The translations under genes were made by a program, and so were the position numbers. The notes under the pieces are model-generated. The model was not told the DNA's origin. It did not search any database and saw only the letters and a list, made by a program, of their open reading frames with translations. Below, piece after piece: positions 46,401 through 52,633 of a stretch of 52,633 bases of DNA; within the stretch, counting starts at the first letter, position 1; each line of letters begins with the position of its first letter. The stretch is from an uncultured Mailhella sp. (GTDB taxonomy: Bacteria; Desulfobacterota; Desulfovibrionia; Desulfovibrionales; Desulfovibrionaceae), in assembly GCA_944323575.1 (NCBI GenBank), contig CALUTB010000006.1:1-52633 (forward strand). The letters are read 5' to 3'.

Positions 46401-48689
46401 ATGATTCGCTTCATCAAAAAACGGGACTCCCGCGTGGTGCCTTTCGACATCGCCAAGATCGATGAGGCGATTTTCCGCGCGGCCAAGGCTCAGGGAGGCA
46501 CCGACCGTGCCATGTCCCGAACTCTGGCCGATCAGGTTCTCGACATGCTCGAAGCCGAAGGCAACGACACCCCTGATGTGGAACATGTACAGGATCTCGT
46601 GGAAAAGGTCCTCATCGAAGCCGGTCACGCCCGTACTGCCAAGGCGTACATTCTCTATCGGAATGAACGCACCCGTGTCCGCGAGATGAAGACCGGTCTC
46701 ATGAACACACTGAAGGATCTGTCCTTCACCGATGCCAAGGAACTCGATCTCAAACGCGAAAACGCCAACATCGACGGCGACACTCCCATGGGCACCATGC
46801 TGCGCTACGGCAGCGAGGCCGCCAAGGCCTTCTACAAGAGCTATCTGCTTTCGCCCGAGTACAGCCGTGCCCACGAGGAAGGCGACATTCACATCCACGA
46901 TCTCGATTTCCTCTCCCTGACCACGACCTGCTGCCAGATCGACATCAAGAAACTGTTCAACGGCGGATTCAACACCGGTCACGGCTTCCTGCGTGAGCCG
47001 AACAGCATTCAGTGCGCCAGCGCGCTGGCCTGCATCGCCATACAGTCCAATCAGAACGATCAGCACGGCGGTCAGAGCATCCCCAACTTCGAATACGGAC
47101 TCGCTCCCGGCGTGGCACGCAGCTTCATCAAAAACATCGATCTTGCCCTCGACATGCGCGACGCTCCGGAAGACTTTCGCAACGAGGTGAAGACCGAACT
47201 TCGTGCCAAAGCCTTCCCCACGGGCGAATATGCTTCCTTCCAGTCCATTCTCAACGAGGAAGGACTCAGCTTCGTGCGTGAGCAGCTCATGAAGCGGCTC
47301 TCGCGGGAAGAGGCCTCTCATGTCATCGACAAGGCCATGGCCAAGACCGACAAGGATACCTATCAGGCCATGGAAGGACTGATCCACAATCTCAATACCA
47401 TGCACAGCCGCGCCGGAGCACAGGTGCCGTTCAGCTCCATCAACTATGGTACGGACATCTCTCCGGAAGGCCGCATGGTCATCAAGAACACCCTGCTGGC
47501 CGAAGATGCCGGGCTCGGCAACGGCGAAACGCCTATTTTTCCCATACACATCTTCAAGGTCCGCGACGGTTACAGCTTCAATCCCGAAGACCCCAACTAC
47601 GATCTCTTCAAGCTGGCCTGCCGTGTGTCCGCAAAACGCCTGTTCCCGAACTTTTCCTTCATGGATGCGCCGTTCAATGCCCCGTATCTCAGGGGCAGCG
47701 ACCCCAACCATGAAGTGGCCTACATGGGCTGCCGTACCCGTGTCATGGCCAACCGCTACGACCCCGAACGGGAAACCACCTTCGGTCGCGGCAACCTTTC
47801 TTTCACCTCCATCAATCTGCCCCGCCTCGGCCTCAAGCATCGCGGAGACGTGGAAGGGTTCTTCGAGGAACTCAACGAAAAGATCAGTCTGGTCTTCGGC
47901 CAGCTGCTCGAACGTCTTGAAATCCAGAGTCATAAGCGCTGCCGCAACTATCCCTTCCTCATGGGACAGGGAATATGGCTGGATTCCGAGGACCTCGCTC
48001 CCGGCGACGAGGTGGGAGAAGTGCTCAAGCACGGTACCCTCACCACGGGATTCATCGGCCTTGCCGAATGCCTGAAGGCTCTTATCGGCGTTCATCACGG
48101 CGAGTCTGAAGAGGCTCAGGAACTGGGGCTCCGCATCGTCCGCACCATGCGTGAACGTGCCGATGCCAAGGGTGAGGAAACAGGTCTGAACTTCACCGTG
48201 ATCGCCACCCCCGCCGAAGGTCTTGCCGGTCGCTTCGTCAAATACGACCGCAAGCGTTTCGGCAACATTCCCGGCATCACCGACAGGGACTACTACACCA
48301 ATTCCTTCCACATTCCGGTGTATTTCCCCATCAGTGCCTTCAACAAGATCCGACTGGAAGCCCCCTATCATGCCCTCACCAACGGCGGACACATCAGCTA
48401 TGTGGAAGTGGACGGCGATCCGCTCAACAATCTCCAGGCCTTCGAGGACATCGTCAAGGCCATGAAGGAAATGGGCATCGGTTACGGCTCCATCAACCAT
48501 CCTGTTGACCGTGACCCCGTATGCGGATATACCGGCATCATCGGCGATGTCTGCCCTCGTTGCGGCAGGCACGACGGCGAAGGTATTCCTCTTTCCGTAC
48601 TGAAGCAGATCAAGGGCTACATCCGTGACAGCCGCAGCAGCGACGAGCAAAGCGAAGCCCCTGATAAAATAGCAAATATCAAACTTTAA
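46401..48689 (+). CDS. nrdD: Anaerobic (class III) ribonucleoside-triphosphate reductase, large protein
   Basis: Glycyl-radical reductase making dNTPs without oxygen; 762 residues from ATG 46401 (a TTG at 46356 is a weaker option). N-terminal ATP cone (MIRFIKKRDSRVVPFDIAKIDEAI, residues about 1-90). Active-site cysteine candidates C177/C178 (TTCCQID) and C444 (MGCRTRV). Zinc-ribbon-like C708, C718, C721 (PVCGYTG..CPRCG). The C-terminus then reads LKQIKGYIRDSRSS and stops; the usual R-x-x-G-Y-L...N-x-G-K...E...R-V-K-H glycyl-radical segment is missing and appears instead in the next small gene. G739 in IKGYI is the only remnant. Confidence 0.94.
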   Translation: MIRFIKKRDSRVVPFDIAKIDEAIFRAAKAQGGTDRAMSRTLADQVLDMLEAEGNDTPDVEHVQDLVEKVLIEAGHARTAKAYILYRNERTRVREMKTGLMNTLKDLSFTDAKELDLKRENANIDGDTPMGTMLRYGSEAAKAFYKSYLLSPEYSRAHEEGDIHIHDLDFLSLTTTCCQIDIKKLFNGGFNTGHGFLREPNSIQCASALACIAIQSNQNDQHGGQSIPNFEYGLAPGVARSFIKNIDLALDMRDAPEDFRNEVKTELRAKAFPTGEYASFQSILNEEGLSFVREQLMKRLSREEASHVIDKAMAKTDKDTYQAMEGLIHNLNTMHSRAGAQVPFSSINYGTDISPEGRMVIKNTLLAEDAGLGNGETPIFPIHIFKVRDGYSFNPEDPNYDLFKLACRVSAKRLFPNFSFMDAPFNAPYLRGSDPNHEVAYMGCRTRVMANRYDPERETTFGRGNLSFTSINLPRLGLKHRGDVEGFFEELNEKISLVFGQLLERLEIQSHKRCRNYPFLMGQGIWLDSEDLAPGDEVGEVLKHGTLTTGFIGLAECLKALIGVHHGESEEAQELGLRIVRTMRERADAKGEETGLNFTVIATPAEGLAGRFVKYDRKRFGNIPGITDRDYYTNSFHIPVYFPISAFNKIRLEAPYHALTNGGHISYVEVDGDPLNNLQAFEDIVKAMKEMGIGYGSINHPVDRDPVCGYTGIIGDVCPRCGRHDGEGIPLSVLKQIKGYIRDSRSSDEQSEAPDKIANIKL

Positions 48690-48700
48690 GGAGCGTTCTC

Positions 48701-48886
48701 ATGATCCATTGCAAATCCGATGTGGCCGCTGCCACCGATCAGATCCTTGTCGGAACCAATGTCAAATTCGAGCGTATCCGCCGTATCACCGGCTACCTCG
48801 TCGGCACTCTCGACCGCTTCAATGACGGCAAGGCCGCGGAAGAACGCGATCGTGTCAAGCATTGCAGCATGGACAGCTGGAAGTAG
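48701..48886 (+). CDS. Stand-alone glycyl-radical domain of class III ribonucleotide reductase
   Basis: A 61-residue protein whose start follows AAGGAG, 11 bases after nrdD stops. Residues 24-54 read E-R-I-R-R-I-T-G-Y-L-V-G-T-L-D-R-F-N-D-G-K and end in ERDRVKH, matching the C-terminal glycyl-radical segment of NrdD proteins (E. coli: RVCGYLG...NGR..E..RVKH-like). Glycine 31 is the predicted radical site. The first 22 residues (MIHCKSDVAAATDQILVGTNVKF) are not part of nrdD. It may supply the radical in trans to NrdD, like GrcA/YfiD does for pyruvate formate-lyase. Function is inference; homology is good. Confidence 0.82.
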   Translation: MIHCKSDVAAATDQILVGTNVKFERIRRITGYLVGTLDRFNDGKAAEERDRVKHCSMDSWK

Positions 48887-49242
48887 TTTCTCACGCCACA
48901 CATGAGACGAAAGGCGGAGGCGGCCTCAATGGGGCCGCCTCCGCCTTTTCCATCTCCTCCAGATGGCCGGTATACACCTTATGAACGTCTCTGCCGCCGT
49001 ATCTCGGCGTACCTCCTCGAAGGAAAACCGCCGCGCTCGGCCCCTCTTCCGTCCTTTTGACGATAAAAAGCCAGACTGCCGTGTGCCGACCGCACCTGCC
49101 GGAGGACTTCCCAGACATGGCAGCTTCCACCCTTCAGAGGAAGCAGAACAAGTCAGAACCATCCCTCTAAAAGAGCTTCCTTTAAAAGGAAAGCCCGCTG
49201 TTCCATGAGAAAACAACGGGCCTGAAAACATACGGCGTCACG
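48887..49242. other. Gap between convergent nrdD operon and nrdG
   Basis: About 356 bases. Contains the terminator at 48910 and a weaker hairpin before nrdG's 3' end: GCCCGCTGTT (49193-49202) with AACAACGGGC (49212-49221), one mismatch, as a terminator candidate for nrdG. Between them (48950-49190) no gene is recognised. Confidence 0.5.
48910..48949 (+). terminator. Terminator of the nrdD operon
   Basis: Sixteen-pair stem (48910-48925 with 48933-48948), ending in TTTT, 23 bases after the small glycyl-radical gene. Confidence 0.92.
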
Positions 49243-49773
49243 CTACCGTTCGGCCTGACCGTTCAACTCGTCGAGCACAGGCTTCCATCCGGCCGCTCTG
49301 GAGGCGGCCATGTCCAGTATGCGCTGATTGCGTGATCCGCGGAAACGAAGTTCCAGAGACTTCTGTGCCTCCACAAAAGGTCCATCCACCAGAAGATCAA
49401 GCAGCGAAAGCAGTTCACGGCAGCCGTCTTTCTGCAACAGCTGTTCGAACGTATAGCCGCTGAATGCCATGAGATGATAACCCCGACGCTTCAACTCTGC
49501 TGCCAGAGGTGCCAGCGCCGCCGCCTGTTCAAAAGGCTCGCCGCCACTGAAAGTGATGCCGTGGACCAGCGGATCTCCCTGCATCCGCGCCAGAATCTCC
49601 TGTGCTGAAACCGGCGTTCCGCCTTCAAAATCCCAGGTCTGCGGATTCTGACAGCCCTTGCAGTGCATACGACAGCCCTGAAGAAAAAGTACGAAACGAA
49701 GTCCCGGCCCATCGACGATGGATTCCTCGATGATGCCGGCCACACGAAGCGTAATATCCTTCAGAGCATCCAT
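49243..49773 (-). CDS. nrdG: Anaerobic ribonucleotide reductase activating protein (radical SAM)
   Basis: Radical SAM activase that installs the glycyl radical on NrdD; 176 residues. The cluster motif C-x3-C-x2-C is [15 protein letters not shown]-binding GGEPFEQAA follows at about residue 77. Strand opposite to nrdD and convergent with it, unlike the usual nrdDG order, and downstream of an unknown gene by 3 bases (its stop at 49777). So its transcription is linked to that gene, not nrdD. Confidence 0.95.
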   Translation of the reverse strand: MDALKDITLRVAGIIEESIVDGPGLRFVLFLQGCRMHCKGCQNPQTWDFEGGTPVSAQEILARMQGDPLVHGITFSGGEPFEQAAALAPLAAELKRRGYHLMAFSGYTFEQLLQKDGCRELLSLLDLLVDGPFVEAQKSLELRFRGSRNQRILDMAASRAAGWKPVLDELNGQAER

Positions 49774-49776
49774 ATC

Positions 49777-50661
49777 TCAGTCCTTGTTCGGTTCAGGGAC
49801 GACGGACTGTTCCGGAACATCGGCGATCCGCCCCTCGACATCGGCCACACGGCCCTGCATCCAGAAGATCATGTCCACGTCGTCGCCTTCCTTGGGCTCA
49901 TAGCCTTTGTAGCATATGCGTTCAGGCGCATAGATAATGGCATAGACGGGCTTTTCAGGGTTACCGAAGCCCACGCCGAAACGGTATATCTTCATCTGCG
50001 ACTTTTCCGGACCGAACATGAAGCTGTCCACATCGAAAATATTGGCCCGGCACTGGTACTCGCAGTAATGGTCCGTCACGTCAATGATGGTCTTGCCCTT
50101 GAGCGGAATCTTGAGCGCCGGAACATCAAGGCGTGTCTTGTCGGGATGAGCCTTCATCCATTCCAGCGCGTGTTTCTCATAGGCAGGCCCCTGCGTCACC
50201 GTCAGCTCGTCAAGCAGCGCCCGGCGGATGGCAAAACAAAGTCCGGAAAGAAGAAATTCACAGCTCTTTCCCTCGGCATCCTCACCGGCATCGCGGAAGA
50301 ACAGCGGATCATAGAACCACAGCGGAGGAAAATCCTCGGGACCGGCCAGGATTTCTCCGGCATGTCCGTCCTTCCAGGAAAAGGTCTTTCTGATGGTCAG
50401 CGTGTTGGCAAACCCCTCCATGAAGGGCGATACCGCCACAGCGCTCAGCCTGCCTTCAGGCTTTCCGGCCATGAGAACAGAGGTGCGCAGGAGCGAATCA
50501 CTGGGCCAGGCCATGAGCATACGCTCGATCTTCTCGTCCTTCATGCCCCACACGGGACGGCTGCCGCCTAATTCCAGCGTCGTCGTCACAACGCCGAGAA
50601 TGTCATCAGAACCAACTCCGAGGGCGAACCATTTGTCCCCCATGCTTTCAATATGCTGCAT
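49777..50661 (-). CDS. Conserved-looking protein of unknown function, upstream of nrdG
   Basis: A 294-residue soluble protein with no recognised domain. It has no signal peptide or transmembrane segment. Start taken at MQHIESMGDKWFALGVGSDD; longer in-frame starts give an implausible basic N-terminus. Visible features: FALGVGSDDILGVVTTTLELGG, PPLWFYDPLFFRDAGEDAEGKSCEFLLSGLCFAI, DVTDHYCEYQCRANIFDVDSF and a C-terminal YAIIYAPERICYKGYEPKEGDDVDMIFWMQGRVADV. The last resembles an OB/SH3-like module. It is three bases from nrdG and thus its operon partner; whether it helps the reductase is unknown. Confidence 0.7.
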   Translation of the reverse strand: MQHIESMGDKWFALGVGSDDILGVVTTTLELGGSRPVWGMKDEKIERMLMAWPSDSLLRTSVLMAGKPEGRLSAVAVSPFMEGFANTLTIRKTFSWKDGHAGEILAGPEDFPPLWFYDPLFFRDAGEDAEGKSCEFLLSGLCFAIRRALLDELTVTQGPAYEKHALEWMKAHPDKTRLDVPALKIPLKGKTIIDVTDHYCEYQCRANIFDVDSFMFGPEKSQMKIYRFGVGFGNPEKPVYAIIYAPERICYKGYEPKEGDDVDMIFWMQGRVADVEGRIADVPEQSVVPEPNKD

Positions 50662-51152
50662 ACGACTTTTCCATACGTAGTAGAGATTTGACGTCACCTG
50701 CCCGGAAGGCGAAGCAAACGACCTGCGGAAGAATAACACAGGGAGCACCGGCAAAACAATAGGCGAAAACGTCCCTCCCGGGACGACGTCCCGTATCGCA
50801 CGGCGTACCGGAGTGTCGAACCAGCACCGGACACGGCTCTTTCCCGTACCGCGTTTCATCAGACACGTCCAGTCCTGACTCGAAGGTCGGACCATGGACT
50901 GACGCCTATCGAAGCAGCGTCGGAAACAGGCAGCCTGACATGACCCGCACGAAGGTTCCGGCTTTTCCTGAAGTCAAAACAGATCGGGAATCATGCCGAA
51001 TCCTGTTGCTTCCTGTTCGTTCGGGACAAACGCGGGGCAGAACGCTTCCGACCGAGCCGGATGAGGCAGCATGCCGGGACACTGCGCCGTCTCAAAAAAA
51101 ATGCCGAAGGCATGAAGCCCGCGGCATTTTATGACGTTTCCGAAAACAACGC
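50662..51152. other. Intergenic region without a recognised gene
   Basis: About 490 bases. Left part is the promoter side of the unknown-nrdG operon; the right end holds the terminator at 51094. In between I see no gene on either strand. Confidence 0.55.
51094..51130 (-). terminator. Terminator of the YeiH-type operon
   Basis: AAAATGCCG (51098-51106) pairs with CGGCATTTT (51122-51130); eight T follow on the minus strand (51101-51094). A nested ATGCCGAAGGCAT dyad is inside. It lies 22 bases after the small membrane protein gene. Confidence 0.88.
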
Positions 51153-51419
51153 CTATATGGAGGAAGCCCTGAGTTCTATGGCCTTCTGCACAGCCTCGCG
51201 GGAGGCCATTTCACTTTCAAGGGTAATCGGAACATCTGTATAATAAATGGCTCCGGCAGAAATATCGTATCTGGCCTGCTCATCACGAGAATGGCGAAGC
51301 GGTGGAACCACGTCGTACACCCACGGAAGAAATTCACCCAAGAACAGCCAGGTGACGATGCTCAGAACAACGAGCTTCACCCATGCGACCTTTCTGCTGG
51401 AAGAGGAGAGAGAAGTCAT
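51153..51419 (-). CDS. Small membrane protein of unknown function
   Basis: An 88-residue protein from MTSLSSSSRKVAWVKLVVLS with one transmembrane helix (VKLVVLSIVTWLFLGEFLPWVY) and a C-terminal soluble part (ARYDISAGAIYYTDVPITLESEMASREAVQKAIEL). Start could be up to 14 residues earlier. It lies 60 bases after the YeiH-type gene and before the shared terminator, so it is likely co-expressed and may be an accessory subunit. Family not recognised. Confidence 0.7.
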   Translation of the reverse strand: MTSLSSSSRKVAWVKLVVLSIVTWLFLGEFLPWVYDVVPPLRHSRDEQARYDISAGAIYYTDVPITLESEMASREAVQKAIELRASSI

Positions 51420-51479
51420 GGTACGTCCAAAGTCCGCACCACCCGAAGGCGGTGCGGACACAGTTTCATAGATTTACGC

Positions 51480-52633
51480 TTAGATGCTGGCGGTGATTTC
51501 CGGGAACACCTTGTAGAACATGATCCAGGCCATCAGGAGGGTCAGAGCCAGGTTGAAGGACTGACCGCAGACGTACAGGATGATGGGCTTGCCGCCCTTG
51601 AAGTAGCCGGCAAGTTCCTTGAAGTTCGTGGCGAGACCGATGGAAATGAAGGCCAGAGCGAAGAACCAGCCGCGCAGAGGCACGGTGATCTTGTTGGTAC
51701 CGTTGGAGATCAGGGCGTTACCAAGATCAGCACCGAGGTTGCCGGCGATCGTGGACAGCACGATGGAGGCAGTGAGGAAGCCGATGACGAACTTGGGGAA
51801 GCGGTTCCAGATTTCCATGGGACCGACCTTCACGCCTTCTTCATGAGCTTCAACCTTGGTGGCGAAGTAGATGGCCACGCAGAAGGCGCTCACGCCGATG
51901 AGGACGTTCTGGATCATCTTGATGGTAGCAGCAACCTGCAGAGCCTTGGGACCGATGAAGGCACCGGCAGCGGCCACGGAGCCGGTGGCGTCGATGGTAC
52001 CGCCGATCCAGGCGCCGCCCAGAACTTCAGGCATACCGACGGCCTTGATGAAGGCAGGCATGGCGATCATCATGATGGCGGTGAACACCATGGAAAGACC
52101 AACGGACAGGGTCAGTTCTTCCTTCTTCGCGCGGCAGGCAGCGGCCACGGCGATGGCGGCGGAGGTACCGCACACGGACATGTCGGCGGAGATGGTGATG
52201 TTCAGGGTCCTGGAGGGCATCTTCAGGACAGTCTGACCGAAGATGTAGGTGGACACCAGAACGATGGGGGTAACAACCCAGGCCACGAAGATGCCGGGGA
52301 TACCGATGGCAAGGATCTTGTTGAACAGAACTTCAGCGCCGAGCAGCACGAGACCGGCCTTGATGAAGTATTCCACCTGCACGGCGGGCTTCATCCACTT
52401 GGGAGTGCCGATGGTGTTGGCAACCACCATACCAACGATGATGGACCAGATTTCAGCATTGAGGCCGTAGGTAGCCGTGGGCTTGTAGCCGCCGAGGAAG
52501 TTGGCGAACAGGCAGAGCGCGTACACACCGAGGAAGCCGATGAAGTACTGAACAACGTTGAAGCCCATGACGCCCATACCGACGGCGGTGATCACACCGA
52601 GGCTGATGCCGAGGATGATGAGACCGGGGATCA
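51480..52633 (-). CDS. YeiH/UPF0324-family transporter (partial at right edge)
   Basis: Polytopic membrane protein of the YeiH family, annotated as putative sulfate exporters; experimental substrates are poorly known. The frame stays open through the window edge, with a hydrophobic segment (PGLIILGISLGVITAVGM) upstream of the internal GTG at 52595, so the true start lies outside. Ten or so helices are visible, with the family's repeats GLVLLGAEVLFN and SADMSVCGTSAAIAVAAACRAKKEE and the C-terminal RGWFFALAFISIGLATNFKEL. Codon use is strongly biased, like that of the ribosomal genes here, suggesting high expression. Confidence 0.88.
   Translation of the reverse strand, partial: IPGLIILGISLGVITAVGMGVMGFNVVQYFIGFLGVYALCLFANFLGGYKPTATYGLNAEIWSIIVGMVVANTIGTPKWMKPAVQVEYFIKAGLVLLGAEVLFNKILAIGIPGIFVAWVVTPIVLVSTYIFGQTVLKMPSRTLNITISADMSVCGTSAAIAVAAACRAKKEELTLSVGLSMVFTAIMMIAMPAFIKAVGMPEVLGGAWIGGTIDATGSVAAAGAFIGPKALQVAATIKMIQNVLIGVSAFCVAIYFATKVEAHEEGVKVGPMEIWNRFPKFVIGFLTASIVLSTIAGNLGADLGNALISNGTNKITVPLRGWFFALAFISIGLATNFKELAGYFKGGKPIILYVCGQSFNLALTLLMAWIMFYKVFPEITASI

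Noticed and set aside
46359..48650. A 763-codon frame on the minus strand opposite nrdD
   Set aside because: Shadow of the nrdD reading frame, no ribosome-binding site or family resemblance.
1..52633. CRISPR array, prophage, restriction-modification or toxin-antitoxin genes
   Set aside because: I looked for regularly spaced direct repeats, phage structural genes, R-M motifs and toxin-antitoxin pairs and found none in this window.

Overview
The window looks like a chromosomal segment of an anaerobic member of the Desulfovibrionaceae (Desulfovibrio/Bilophila/Mailhella type). This is inferred from gene content and protein sequence, not from a database search. Signs are an oxygen-independent class III ribonucleotide reductase with its activase, menaquinone synthesis (menA), a class II aldolase, a DUF1844 + FG-GAP pair, GlnRS, a YeiH-family exporter and a moderately GC-rich genome. 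Most of it is housekeeping. The accessory parts are an IS200-type insertion sequence at the left edge, a gene-poor kilobase with a broken serine recombinase after the tmRNA gene, and a large autotransporter.

Layout. 1-430: IS200/IS605 tnpA, cut by the window edge. 480-1317: rplM-rpsI on the minus strand. 1588-3751: an HD-domain protein and a secreted metallo-beta-lactamase-fold protein, convergent. 4086-4465: tmRNA, then about 1 kb without a recognisable gene and a frameshifted resolvase. 6217-9893: tmk and a YhaM-like nuclease (minus), surE and a class II aldolase (plus). 10038-13097: FG-GAP protein, DUF1844 protein and argC (minus). 13212-18616: an RsmF-type rRNA methyltransferase, a TrmN6-type methyltransferase and a 1083-residue EndoQ-UvrD fusion. 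18746-22360: a 21-bp perfect inverted repeat upstream of a Pmp-like autotransporter. 22524-28308: menA, a TetR regulator with a flavoprotein, glnS and thiC. 28380-33545: a secreted protein, argB, and yajC-secD-secF. 33716-35847: an ATP-grasp protein and an orphan OppF-type ATPase. 36115-40309: opgG-opgH. 40694-45946: rimP-nusA-rnpM-infB (minus). 46401-50661: class III ribonucleotide reductase with a separate 61-residue glycyl-radical protein, and nrdG with an unknown gene convergent to it. 51153-52633: a small membrane protein and a YeiH-family transporter cut by the right edge.

Most notable: (1) a predicted repair enzyme joining an EndoQ-like deaminated-base endonuclease to a UvrD helicase and ending in the sliding-clamp motif QLSLF; (2) a glycyl-radical domain encoded as its own small gene behind nrdD, possibly a split or spare-part class III reductase; (3) perfect inverted repeats around an AT-rich promoter-like segment in front of a surface autotransporter, compatible with an invertible phase switch; (4) terminator hairpins just upstream of rimP and rplM that look like attenuators; (5) two clear operator-promoter arrangements, one before the MBL-fold gene and one between the TetR gene and the flavoprotein gene.
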